A DNA stretch of 64,000 nt from positions 1-64,000 of the forward strand of contig NZ_JAGGKG010000024.1 of NCBI RefSeq assembly GCF_017873435.1, in the 5' to 3' direction. Of this stretch, positions 45,249-53,732 are shown piece by piece (position 1 is the stretch's first letter; each line of letters starts with the position of its first letter). The DNA comes from Paenibacillus turicensis (GTDB lineage: Bacteria > Bacillota > Bacilli > Paenibacillales > Paenibacillaceae). The position numbers and the translations under genes were made by a program. The notes under the pieces are model-generated. The model did no database searches. It saw nothing but the letters and a program-made list of their open reading frames with translations, and was not told where the DNA came from.

Positions 45249-46031
45249 ATGACTACACCTATTTTTGAAATGAGCAATATTAGCTGGGTTAGAGATGGAA
45301 AAAAGGTTCTTACTAACGTAAATTGGAAAATGAATCAAGGCGAGCATTGGGCATTATTTGGCTTGAACGGTTCTGGTAAAACGACATTGCTGAATATGCT
45401 AAATGGGTACATTTGGCCCACGACAGGGGAAATCTCGGTATTCGGGCACAAATTTGGGCAGATTGACTTAAGGGAATTAAGAAAATCGATTGGATGGGTA
45501 AGCTCTTCCTTTCAAGAAAAGCTCCATCGCTCACAAAAAAGCCAAGAGCTTGTCGTAAGTGGCAAATATGCAACGATCGGTTTGTATCAATCTCCAGCTG
45601 AGGAGGATTACGAGCGTGCAGATAAATTGATGCGACAACTGGGGGTTTATCATGTTAAAGATCGAACCTATGCTACTTGTTCGCAAGGCGAGCAACAAAA
45701 ACTACTTATTGCTAGAGCGCTAATGGCATCACCTAAGCTGTTGATTTTAGATGAAGCTGCAAATGGACTCGATTTTATTTCAAAAGAAGGATTGCTTGAT
45801 AGCATTGCAGAGCTTGCTACTAGCGAACAAGCTCCTCATTTATTATATGTAACACACCATACGGAAGAAATTTTGCCTATATTTACACATACCTTATTAC
45901 TTCGAAGAGGTGAAGTTTTTGGGAGTGGAGAGACAAAACAAGTATTTAATGATGAACAATTATCTCAATTTTTCGAGATGCCTGTTGCTGTGAACTGGAA
46001 TGATGATCGTGTCTGGCTACGCCGCAAATAA
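45249..46031 (+). CDS. ABC transporter ATPase, YlmA-like
   Basis: 260 residues. Walker A GLNGSGKTTL, signature CSQGEQQKLLIARALM, Walker B LLILDEAANGLDF, H-loop YVTHHTEE. It resembles YlmA/ModF-like stand-alone ATPases. No membrane subunit is encoded next to it, so a partner or a non-transport role is open. GGGGGAC lies before ATG. Confidence 0.85.
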   Translation: MTTPIFEMSNISWVRDGKKVLTNVNWKMNQGEHWALFGLNGSGKTTLLNMLNGYIWPTTGEISVFGHKFGQIDLRELRKSIGWVSSSFQEKLHRSQKSQELVVSGKYATIGLYQSPAEEDYERADKLMRQLGVYHVKDRTYATCSQGEQQKLLIARALMASPKLLILDEAANGLDFISKEGLLDSIAELATSEQAPHLLYVTHHTEEILPIFTHTLLLRRGEVFGSGETKQVFNDEQLSQFFEMPVAVNWNDDRVWLRRK

Positions 46032-46119
46032 ATGAAACCATATCTCCTTCTCATCCGTAATAAATTTAAACAAAGACGATATAGATTTAAAGAAGAAAGA
46101 GATTAATGGAGGGAAGTCT

Positions 46120-46974
46120 ATGGCAGCAGAAACAAATACGACGAAAAACTTAAAGAAGATCCCCAATCCAGGGGCAATTTTTGCCGGGATCATCATTGTG
46201 CTTGTGCTGATTGTAGTGGGGGCTAATAGTGTTGCACAGGTGCAATACGGACATGTAGGACTGTATAAGACGTTTGGGAAACTAAATGATAAAGTACTCA
46301 CACCGGGACTACATTTGAAAATGCCATTTGTCCAAGAAGTAATTCAGGTCAATACGCAGGTCGCGAAGACAGAGACAGATACGACAGCATCATCTAAAGA
46401 TTTGCAGCCAGTGTCCACGCACGTCGTTGTTAACTACTCTGTGCATAAAGAGTCGGTATATAAGCTGATGAATGATATCGGTGCTAATTTTGATACGGTT
46501 ATTATAAATCCTGCCATTCAGGAAATTATTAAGGAAGTAACTGCAAAATACCAAGCTGAGGAGCTCATTTCTTTACGTGACAAGGTTGCAGGGGAAATCA
46601 ATGAGGACTTAACCAAACGTCTAGCGACGTATAACCTGGTCGTGAATGAGATTAACATCGTTAACTTTAACTTCTCAGATGCATTTAATCAATCCATTGA
46701 AGCGAAGCAGGTTGCACAACAGCAAGCACTTAAAGCAAGCAATGATCTGAAGCGGATTGAAATTGAAGCGAAGCAAAAAGTAGCGCAGGCACAAGCAGAA
46801 GCAGAGGCGCTCAAACTGAAAAAGCAAGAGGTTACGCCAGAGCTAGTACAGCTTAAGCAAATTGAGGTTCAGGAGAAGGCACTTGAAAAATGGGATGGCA
46901 AGTTACCCCAAGTTACAGGTGGAGCTACCCCTTTTGTAGATATTAATCAATTTTCTTCATCGCAATCAAAATAA
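46120..46974 (+). CDS. Prohibitin/SPFH-domain membrane protein
   Basis: 284 residues: N-terminal membrane helix (about 19-40, FAGIIIVLVLIVVGA), an SPFH/band-7 domain (VGLYKTFGKLNDKVLTPGLHL...VNYSVHKESVYKL), then a long Ala/Glu/Gln-rich coiled coil (KQVAQQQALKASNDLKR onward). Such proteins form ring assemblies in the membrane and influence proteases or membrane domains. GGAGGG precedes ATG. Confidence 0.9.
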   Translation: MAAETNTTKNLKKIPNPGAIFAGIIIVLVLIVVGANSVAQVQYGHVGLYKTFGKLNDKVLTPGLHLKMPFVQEVIQVNTQVAKTETDTTASSKDLQPVSTHVVVNYSVHKESVYKLMNDIGANFDTVIINPAIQEIIKEVTAKYQAEELISLRDKVAGEINEDLTKRLATYNLVVNEINIVNFNFSDAFNQSIEAKQVAQQQALKASNDLKRIEIEAKQKVAQAQAEAEALKLKKQEVTPELVQLKQIEVQEKALEKWDGKLPQVTGGATPFVDINQFSSSQSK

Positions 46975-47018
46975 ACATAAAAATTATTTTGAAATTAAAC
47001 AATCTACAATTATAAAAA

Positions 47019-47066
47019 ATACTTCTTTAGTCGTTAAGCCCAACTTGACTAGAGAAGTATTTTTTT
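47019..47066 (+). terminator. Rho-independent terminator
   Basis: Stem AATACTTCT / AGAAGTATT (47019-47027 / 47053-47061) with further inner pairing TAGTC / GACTA and a seven-T tail. Confidence 0.85.
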
Positions 47067-47225
47067 ATCTTATTGTAAAAATAGGACTATAGGATTGTTT
47101 TTTCTTGATTTCCCATCAATTTATGTAAGAAAATTACCCAAATAAGGGTGTTTTGAACTATTTAGTCTTGTTGATTTTGATTCGATATTAATAGGTATAG
47201 ATGAATAGAAGGGGGTCTTACTCGT

Positions 47226-48269
47226 TTGTTAGTTCACGTCATGGATTTGAAAACAGGAGATAAGCTACGATCTGATATTTTTAATTCGGCAGGTCTACAT
47301 ATTTTAGCTAAAGGGACTGTCATTCGAAATGAAGAAATTGCGTTATTAATTCGCCATAGTATTGATTTGATTGATATTGAATTAAAGGAAAACAAAGAGG
47401 AAGCTACGATAACGGAAGAAGAGGTGTTTTATCAGAAGCTGAAGGAAGATTTTGATTACACCATTCAGGCATATCAAGGCATTTTTCTAGATTCTTTAGT
47501 GAAAGGGAAATTTAATCCTGATAAGGTGCAGGAAAGACTAGAAACATTGCTGGAAAAAATAGATAGTCGTAAAAATGTAGTTAATTTATTGCTTGATCTT
47601 GGACGTGAAGACGAAACAATTTATAATCACTCCTTACAAGTTGGATTATTATCCTATTACATAGCAACATGGCTTGGGTATTCTAAGGAAGAGAGCTACG
47701 AAATTAGTCAAGCTGGATATTTGCACGATATTGGCAAAAGTAAAGTTCCTCATGCCATTCGAGATCATGTCGGAGAGCTTACAGGTAAGGAGCTTGAAAT
47801 AATGCGAAATCATACCAGATATGGTTATGATATTATTCGTAACTCCATGTCTGATGGGAGTATCGCCTTAGTTGCATTACAGCATCATGAGCTTGAGGAT
47901 GGAACAGGTTATCCGTTAGGGCTTGGGAAAAATGCAGTTCATCCTTATTCTCAAATTGTTGCCGTTGCCAATAATTATGTTGAACTCACATCACAGTATG
48001 AAGGAAAAGGGAGCCAAGGTTTCCTAAGTGTATTAAAAAAGATTTATGATTTAGGATTTGGTAAGCTAAACGAAAGACCTGTTCAAGCTTTAATGCAAAA
48101 CTTATTACCTAACATTCTTAGTAAAAAGGCTTTACTTAATACAGGACAAGAGGGCATTATTGTTCTCAATAATCCTAATGATATTTTTAGACCACTTGTT
48201 AAGGTGGGTAGCGAGTTTATTGATTTGGCAAAAAATCGTAACATTTTAATTGAAGAGATCTATTTATAG
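47226..48269 (+). CDS. HD-GYP domain phosphodiesterase
   Basis: 347 residues. N-terminal DUF3391-like sensor region (VMDLKTGDKLRSDIF...LHILAKGTVI), then an HD-GYP domain: NHSLQVGLLSYYIA, AGYLHDIGKSKVPHAI with the HD pair, MRNHTRYGYDII, and QHHELEDGTGYPLGL with the GYP variant. Such enzymes hydrolyse cyclic di-GMP; cytoplasmic. TTG start preceded by AAGGGGGT. Confidence 0.9.
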   Translation: MLVHVMDLKTGDKLRSDIFNSAGLHILAKGTVIRNEEIALLIRHSIDLIDIELKENKEEATITEEEVFYQKLKEDFDYTIQAYQGIFLDSLVKGKFNPDKVQERLETLLEKIDSRKNVVNLLLDLGREDETIYNHSLQVGLLSYYIATWLGYSKEESYEISQAGYLHDIGKSKVPHAIRDHVGELTGKELEIMRNHTRYGYDIIRNSMSDGSIALVALQHHELEDGTGYPLGLGKNAVHPYSQIVAVANNYVELTSQYEGKGSQGFLSVLKKIYDLGFGKLNERPVQALMQNLLPNILSKKALLNTGQEGIIVLNNPNDIFRPLVKVGSEFIDLAKNRNILIEEIYL

Positions 48270-48274
48270 CTATA

Positions 48275-48312
48275 AAAGCTCTATCCATGCTAGATATGGG
48301 TGGAGCTTTTTT
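48275..48312 (+). terminator. Rho-independent terminator
   Basis: Stem 48275-48288 / 48296-48309 (AAAGCTCTATCCAT with ATGGGTGGAGCTTT, G-T pairs) and a T run. Confidence 0.85.
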
Positions 48313-48357
48313 GTCTGTTTATGTCGTAATCCATGAAATTGCGTGTAATTTATCCTT

Positions 48358-48385
48358 TTAACAAGTTAATGGGATGGGGTATACT
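48358..48385 (+). promoter_or_regulatory. Probable promoter of the NSS transporter gene
   Basis: TTAACA (48358-48363), 16-bp spacer, TATACT (48380-48385), in the short gap before the transporter gene. Confidence 0.45.
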
Positions 48386-48460
48386 AGACGTTAAGTGTTT
48401 TACAATAAAATGGGGGGTTGTTGTAGAATGCAACATTTTGAACAAGATGGAGAGGTTTAG

Positions 48461-49813
48461 ATGAGTTTTAATAAAAATAAAAGCAAGAACGATCAAAAGC
48501 AAGAACGATTTTCTTCCGCAGGCTTTATTTTAGCTGCAATTGGTAGCTCAGTAGGGCTGGGAAATATGTGGAAATTCCCGTATATTACAGGGGAAAATGG
48601 TGGGGCAGCATTTTTCTTACTATTTATCGTATGTTTAATTATTATAGGTTTGCCTGTTTTGCTTGCAGAGCTTGCGATTGGTCGGACCTCACGAACTAGT
48701 GCAGCGACCGCTTTTTCCAAAATAACTGGGAAAAAGGGTTGGAATGGCTTAGGGATACTGCAGATTATTGCACCATTTATTATATTATCCTTTTATGTGA
48801 TTATTGCTGGCTGGACACTTCATTATGCGATGTTGTCCTTTTCAGGTCAATTATTTAAAGATAGCGATTATAGTGCAGTTTTTGCTAACTTTAGCTCAGG
48901 GTACTTACCTATCATGTGGCAGGGAATATCGATTCTCATTTCTGCATGGGTTGTTATCAAAGGTGTCTCTGGTGGGATAGAAAAGTTTAATAAAGTATTA
49001 TTACCAGGCATGGTTGTTTTATTAATTATTTTAATGATTCGAGCATTAACCTTACCTGGGGCGGGTGCAGGAGTTAATTTTTTCTTAAAGCCTGATTTTG
49101 CATCACTAAGTCCTGAATCGGCACTAATTGCCCTTGGACATGCCTTTTTCTCTTTATCACTTGGTATGGGTATTTTAATGACTTACGGAGCTTATGTTAA
49201 TAAGGAGCAATCGTTAGGTACCGCTGCTTTGGCTATAGGCGCAGGGGATTTAATCTATGCTTTTATTGCAGGATTAATCATATTCCCAACAACATTTTCA
49301 TTTGGGATTGCACCTGATAAGGGGCCCTCACTAATTTTCGAAGCTTTACCGGCTGCATTTTCTTCAATGCCTGCTGGAAGCGTTTTTGCAGGATTATTTT
49401 TTGTCATCCTTGCGATAGCGGCAATTACATCTTCTGTTTCATTACTAGAAGTTCCAGTAGCCTATGCAAGGGAACGTTGGAGTTGGTCACGTTCGCGTTC
49501 AGTTTGGACTATGAGTATTTTAGTTTTCCTACTAGGTTTACCTTCGGCATTATCCCTTGGCTTAGCAAAAAATATAACACTGTTTGGTGTAAGCTTCTTT
49601 GATGCAATGGATTTCATTGCTTCTAACATTTTACTTCCATTCATCGGACTGGTTGTGACTATTTTTGCCGGTTACTTTTGGAAAAATATCGCTGAAGAGT
49701 CTGGGTTAAATCAAACTTGGTTTAAGATTTGGTTATTTATGCTACGTTATATTGCACCAATCTTAGTGCTACTCGTGTTACTTCATACATCAGGCGTAAT
49801 TAAGTTTGAATAA
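48461..49813 (+). CDS. Sodium-dependent (NSS/SNF family) amino-acid transporter
   Basis: 450 residues with about eleven membrane helices, the size of bacterial LeuT/MhsT relatives. The TM1 signature AAIGSSVGLGNMWKFPYI with its unwound sodium-binding segment is intact, as is GENGGAAFFLLF and the TM6 region LGHAFFSLSLGMGILMTYGA. Likely sodium symport of a hydrophobic or aromatic amino acid. Single gene with its own terminator. Confidence 0.93.
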   Translation: MSFNKNKSKNDQKQERFSSAGFILAAIGSSVGLGNMWKFPYITGENGGAAFFLLFIVCLIIIGLPVLLAELAIGRTSRTSAATAFSKITGKKGWNGLGILQIIAPFIILSFYVIIAGWTLHYAMLSFSGQLFKDSDYSAVFANFSSGYLPIMWQGISILISAWVVIKGVSGGIEKFNKVLLPGMVVLLIILMIRALTLPGAGAGVNFFLKPDFASLSPESALIALGHAFFSLSLGMGILMTYGAYVNKEQSLGTAALAIGAGDLIYAFIAGLIIFPTTFSFGIAPDKGPSLIFEALPAAFSSMPAGSVFAGLFFVILAIAAITSSVSLLEVPVAYARERWSWSRSRSVWTMSILVFLLGLPSALSLGLAKNITLFGVSFFDAMDFIASNILLPFIGLVVTIFAGYFWKNIAEESGLNQTWFKIWLFMLRYIAPILVLLVLLHTSGVIKFE

Positions 49814-49830
49814 CATATAAGTTGCAGTAG

Positions 49831-49878
49831 AAAAGGAACCCTGGCCAACTATTAATGGTTGCCCTAGAGTTCCTTTTT
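49831..49878. terminator. Bidirectional terminator
   Basis: Stem AAAAGGAAC / GTTCCTTTT (49831-49839 / 49869-49877) with inner pairing of CAAC / GTTG, between convergent genes. Confidence 0.85.
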
Positions 49879-49934
49879 CATGATTCAATGATTCAATTCA
49901 AGTAATTTGATTATAATATTTAAATTGAGTACCG

Positions 49935-50222
49935 TTATACTTTTATGATTGCTGTAATTTCTTCATCAAGATCGAGCTGTACATCCTGACGGAAAACTCT
50001 TGCTTGATATTCAGAGTGAACGTAACGAATGATTGCTTCAATCATTTGGGATTCAGACATGAACTGATTACGTGCTTTAGCCCACACTTCAGCACTGTAT
50101 CCTGCATCTTCCTCCCAGCTTAACTCCACCTGAACCTCAGTAGGCTGAATGTCATTTCGTTCTGCAATATGAATACAGATTGCATTGATGATTTCATCCA
50201 TACTTAAAATAATACGTGACAT
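49935..50222 (-). CDS. YxcD-like (DUF2653) protein
   Basis: 95 residues, soluble and acidic: MDEIINAICIHIAERNDIQPTEV..LSWEEDAGYSAEVWA, the pattern of the YxcD/DUF2653 family of unknown function found in Bacilli. Its start overlaps the stop of the membrane protein gene by one base. Confidence 0.75.
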   Translation of the reverse strand: MSRIILSMDEIINAICIHIAERNDIQPTEVQVELSWEEDAGYSAEVWAKARNQFMSESQMIEAIIRYVHSEYQARVFRQDVQLDLDEEITAIIKV

Positions 50223-50668
50223 TAGTAACGTGTACCCCGATCATCGGAAGGTTGGGGCTGTGGTTGTTTTCTCCGGAATAATGCCATTACTAGCATAACT
50301 AAGATATATATAGCAAACACGTTAACCGCAAGTCCTAAAATATTACCCATCATTCCCATTCCTGAGAACATAGAGCCAAATAGTAAACCTGCAATACCAC
50401 CCATCATCATTCCTTTAAACAAGCTACCCCCACTAAAAAATCCACGGCCATTTGAAGCGGTAGAGCTTGTACTTCCTGTACTGCTTTTTGATGAATCTGT
50501 TTTTCGAACTCCACTATCTGTTGTCTTTTTTGGTGTTGTTGTATAGCTACGAGTGCCTGATTTAAACCCTCCACCACGTCTAGCATCTGCTAAATCCGGT
50601 GATACCATTGCAAAGAAAACAGTTAAAGCCACAATCACTAAAGAAATACGTTTGGTTAGTTTCATCAT
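50222..50668 (-). CDS. Exported Ser/Thr-rich protein with C-terminal membrane segments
   Basis: 148 residues: signal peptide or N-terminal helix (about 7-27, followed by ADARRGGGF), a Ser/Thr/Lys-rich stretch (about 35-75), a Gly/Met-rich hydrophobic region (MMMGGIAGLLFGSMFSGMGM) and a membrane helix (NVFAIYILVMLVMALF), ending RRKQPQPQPSDD. The Gly/Met-rich part resembles Tim44-like bacterial membrane proteins. Couples by one base to the DUF2653 gene. Confidence 0.75.
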   Translation of the reverse strand: MMKLTKRISLVIVALTVFFAMVSPDLADARRGGGFKSGTRSYTTTPKKTTDSGVRKTDSSKSSTGSTSSTASNGRGFFSGGSLFKGMMMGGIAGLLFGSMFSGMGMMGNILGLAVNVFAIYILVMLVMALFRRKQPQPQPSDDRGTRY

Positions 50669-50884
50669 CGTTAGTAATTACCCTCCAAAAAAAGTTTGAC
50701 CCCTAATCGTCTAGTGTCTAGCTAATTCTACGTTTATCTATTAAAATGGTTTCAATTTTATTTGAAATTTATATTTTTATAGATCAAAAACTAAATATGA
50801 GGTTAATGGTGCATAAAGCTTAAATATGTGTGGAAATATAGGACAAATGAAGACAATGTTTAATTATTCTGAAGGAGTGAGTGT

Positions 50885-51298
50885 ATGTCGCTTGATATTT
50901 ATTTAAATTTTGCTGGCAACTGTCGAGAGGTGGTTCTTTATTATGTAGACGTTTTTGGTCTAGAGCAGCCACATATTATGACTTTTGGGGAAATGGAGCC
51001 AGATCCTAGTCACCCGATACCAGATGAAGCTAAATCTTTAGTAATGCATACTCGCATAAGTATAGGTGGCAATACCCTTATGTTTTCAGATACTTTTCCG
51101 GGTATGCCCTTTACACAAGGGAATAATTTTAGCTTAAGCCTAACTTTAAGAAGTGCGGATGAGCTTAAGTCAGCATTTGAAAAGCTAAAGGAAGGCGGAA
51201 AAGTAATTATGGAGCTGGGGCCAACATTTTGGAGCGAGCTTTACGGCAGTATTGTTGATAAGTTTGGTATACAGTGGCAATTTAATTTGGAAAAATAG
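50885..51298 (+). CDS. VOC-family (PhnB/glyoxalase-like) protein
   Basis: 137 residues, two beta-alpha-beta-beta-beta units: YLNFAGNCREVVLYYVDVFG, VMHTRISIGGNTLMFSDTFPG, LRSADELKSAFEKLKEGG, and the C-terminal WSELYGSIVDKFGIQWQFN. The PhnB/3-demethylubiquinone-like subgroup of unknown substrate. Its TAG stop (51296-51298) touches the first base of the class A element that follows. Confidence 0.87.
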   Translation: MSLDIYLNFAGNCREVVLYYVDVFGLEQPHIMTFGEMEPDPSHPIPDEAKSLVMHTRISIGGNTLMFSDTFPGMPFTQGNNFSLSLTLRSADELKSAFEKLKEGGKVIMELGPTFWSELYGSIVDKFGIQWQFNLEK

Positions 51299-51457
51299 GC
51301 TCTATTATATAAATCAGTTCTTGACAATGACTGAAGGCTGCTAGCTACGATATAGAGAGTACTTTCAATTGTTGTTAAAATCATACAAGACAATCTCCAG
51401 AATCTCTCTGTCTCTTTGCTAGTTTGGGTTGGCTGTCAATTACTGATTTATGATTCC
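51298..51457 (+). mobile_element. Class A MITE-like element (160 bp) between convergent genes
   Basis: Left end GGCTCTATTATATAAATCAG then TTCTTGACAATGACTG; right end, on the complement, GGAATCATAAATCAGTAATT. Ends are more diverged than in the other copies. The interior shares GCTACGATATAGAGAG, TTGTTGTTAAAATCATA and the AGACAATC..CTCTGTCTC hairpin. Shorter than the 33.3-kb copy by about 40 bp before the hairpin. It contains the last five codons and stop of the following minus-strand gene. Confidence 0.75.
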
Positions 51458-51979
51458 ATAATATACGAGATCCTCAAACTTGTTTTCCTTTTTTACATGT
51501 TGATGAAGCACACCTTCCTGTACCATGCCAGCCTTGAGCATTACTTTTCCAGAGGCAGGATTTGAAGCGAAATGCGTTGCGTACACCTTATGATATTTCT
51601 TGTGATTAAACGCAAATTCGATCATTGCTTTCGCTGCTTCGCTTGCAATTCCCTTTCCCCAGTACTTTTCACCGATCCAATACGCTAATTCACCATGCTT
51701 ATGACCTTGGTTGTTGCTTATTCCAATTCCGCCATATAACTCTTGTGTCACTTTATCTGTAATTGCAAATTGATACATGACATCCTTAGAGAAATTACCC
51801 TCGTGCCTTTCGATCCATGCTACAGCATCACTTTCACTATAAGGATAAGGTAAAGAAAGTGTACTTTTATAAATATTGTAGTTATTACATAATTCAGACA
51901 CGATGGGTGCATCTGAAGCTAAAAATGGTCTAAGCAGCAGTCTTGTTGTTTCGATCGTTTTATTGTGTGGATTGTACAT
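51440..51979 (-). CDS. RimJ/RimL-type GNAT acetyltransferase
   Basis: 179 residues: ETTRLLLRPFLASDAPIVSELC at the N-terminus, ELAYWIGEKYWGKGIASEAAKAMIEFAF acetyl-CoA motif, and NPASGKVMLKAGMVQEGVLHQHV, as in ribosomal-protein-type N-acetyltransferases acting on proteins or small molecules. The last five residues (GIINQ) and stop lie within the class A element, so the original C-terminus may have been replaced. Confidence 0.87.
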   Translation of the reverse strand: MYNPHNKTIETTRLLLRPFLASDAPIVSELCNNYNIYKSTLSLPYPYSESDAVAWIERHEGNFSKDVMYQFAITDKVTQELYGGIGISNNQGHKHGELAYWIGEKYWGKGIASEAAKAMIEFAFNHKKYHKVYATHFASNPASGKVMLKAGMVQEGVLHQHVKKENKFEDLVYYGIINQ

Positions 51980-52252
51980 AGATATAGATACGCCTCCCTA
52001 AAAGATTTTTAACAGTATAACAGTGTTCCGTTTATTTGTTAATATTTAACTTTGGACAAATCAATAACAATTCACTTACATATAATTCATATTAGAATTC
52101 TAGGAAATTTCAGCATAAAAATATGAATAAAATGGAACTTGTGTGATATTTCATTCAGAATTTGTCTCACTCCCGCTATAATAGAATTAACTTCATGTAT
52201 TTTCATAATTTATTTTCAAAAATTAATTTTTTGCGATGGGAAGGATGGAAGT

Positions 52253-52834
52253 ATGGACGCTAGATTTACTCACACTAAATACCACATTAGAAGAAAGGTA
52301 ATTGCTTTAGTGGGGGCCAAGCTTCATGTTTTTGATGAGAATCAAAATGTGATCATGTATGCTCAGCTTAAAGCTTTTAAATTGAAAGAGGATATTGCTA
52401 TATATACAGATGAAAATAAATCCCAAGAATTAATTAGAATTAAAGCAAGAAATTATATTGATTTTTCTGCTACATATGATGTCATTGATAGTCAAAGCGG
52501 GGAGACAGTTGGTGCATTAAAGCGTAAAGGAATGAAATCGATCTTCAAGGATGAATGGATCATATTAGACAATAACGATAATGAAAGGGGGTTAATTAAG
52601 GAAGATAGTCGTTTTAAGGCATTTTTACGCCGCTTTTTATCTGGTTTGATACCTCAAACCTACTATACTTTTATTGGTCAACAGCAGGTTGCCACTTATA
52701 AACGCAACATGAATCCGTTTGTTTCGAAGCTCGATTTAGATTTATCCGCAGATACTACTTTACAATTTGATCGCCGGTTAGCTATGGCTGCTGCAATTTT
52801 ATTATGTGCAGTTGAAGGAAAGCAAGACTCATAG
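52253..52834 (+). CDS. LURP-one-related (tubby-like fold) protein
   Basis: 193 residues. Successive beta strands with KVIALVGAKLHVFDENQNVIMYAQLKAF, DVIDSQSGETVGALKRKG and DEWIILDNNDNERGLI, then a C-terminal hydrophobic helix (RRLAMAAAILLCAVEG): the pattern of LURP-one/scramblase-like beta-barrel proteins. Function unclear, likely at the membrane. ATG 52253 has GGGAAGGATGG upstream; the frame from 52139 adds an unlikely extension. Confidence 0.7.
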   Translation: MDARFTHTKYHIRRKVIALVGAKLHVFDENQNVIMYAQLKAFKLKEDIAIYTDENKSQELIRIKARNYIDFSATYDVIDSQSGETVGALKRKGMKSIFKDEWIILDNNDNERGLIKEDSRFKAFLRRFLSGLIPQTYYTFIGQQQVATYKRNMNPFVSKLDLDLSADTTLQFDRRLAMAAAILLCAVEGKQDS

Positions 52835-52880
52835 AATCGAAAACACACAGTAGTTAACAGAACCGTAGGAGATGTTTACA

Positions 52881-53720
52881 TTGGACAATAAAACAACGGA
52901 TTTAAACCAAATTAAAGAAGCGCTTGCGATTTCACTTCCGCTTATTCAGCAGGTGTTTCCGCTTGATGTCATGTTTGGGCTAACAGATCAGGAGCAATTT
53001 CTTTATTACTTAGCTGGTAAAGAGATTGATATTCATGCAGATGAAGGGATGGCTGTCCCTGAAAAAAGTGGGGTAAAACAGGCTTTACTTACGGAGCAGG
53101 TTGTGTCATCAAATATAGGTGAAGCGGTGTATGGTACTCCATTTAAATCAACTTCTCTTCCTCTTAAGAATGAAACAGGAGAGGTAACGGGTGTATTTAC
53201 AATTGGAATTAGCCTTAAAAATCAGGTTGCTTTAAATGGCGCGGCAGAGCATTTAGCTGTAAGCTCCAGTGAAATTAGAACCGTGACTGATGAAATTGCA
53301 GGGACTGCAACTGTACTTGCGAATAACATTAACCAAGTTCAAAATTTAGCTGTAAAAGTGCTTGAGGAACTGCACAAAACAGACGAAATTTTAGATTTTA
53401 TTAAGCAGGTGGCAGATAGCTCTAATTTATTAAGTATAAATGCATCTATTGAAGCCGCTCATGCAGGTGAGCATGGAAGTGGATTTGGTGTTGTCGCTAA
53501 GGAAATTAGAAAAATGGCGGACTCTAGTACAAAAGCAACAAAGGAAATCGAAGGTATACTAAATGCGAGCCAAAACAACTTTAAGGAGCTAGATGTTACC
53601 TTATCAGATTGCTTCCTCCAAAGTGAAAGACAAGCGGCTTCTACGGAGGAAATCGCGGCTTCAGCACAGCAATTAGCCGCTTCTGCTGAAAATATTAAAG
53701 AGGTGGCGCAAGTAATATAA
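52881..53720 (+). CDS. Soluble methyl-accepting chemotaxis-type protein
   Basis: About 279 residues without membrane helices. N-terminal sensor-like region (about 1-115, MFGLTDQEQFLYYLAG...TSLPLKNETGEVTGVFTIGI, PAS-like), then an alpha-helical signalling domain with the conserved hairpin tip IKQVADSSNLLSINASIEAAHAGEHGSGFGVVAKEIRKMA. The C-terminal helix is short, as in soluble receptors. TTG 52881 preferred because TAGGAG is 9 bases upstream; ATG 52872 lies too close to it. Confidence 0.85.
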   Translation: MDNKTTDLNQIKEALAISLPLIQQVFPLDVMFGLTDQEQFLYYLAGKEIDIHADEGMAVPEKSGVKQALLTEQVVSSNIGEAVYGTPFKSTSLPLKNETGEVTGVFTIGISLKNQVALNGAAEHLAVSSSEIRTVTDEIAGTATVLANNINQVQNLAVKVLEELHKTDEILDFIKQVADSSNLLSINASIEAAHAGEHGSGFGVVAKEIRKMADSSTKATKEIEGILNASQNNFKELDVTLSDCFLQSERQAASTEEIAASAQQLAASAENIKEVAQVI

Positions 53721-53732
53721 AGGAGATTATGA

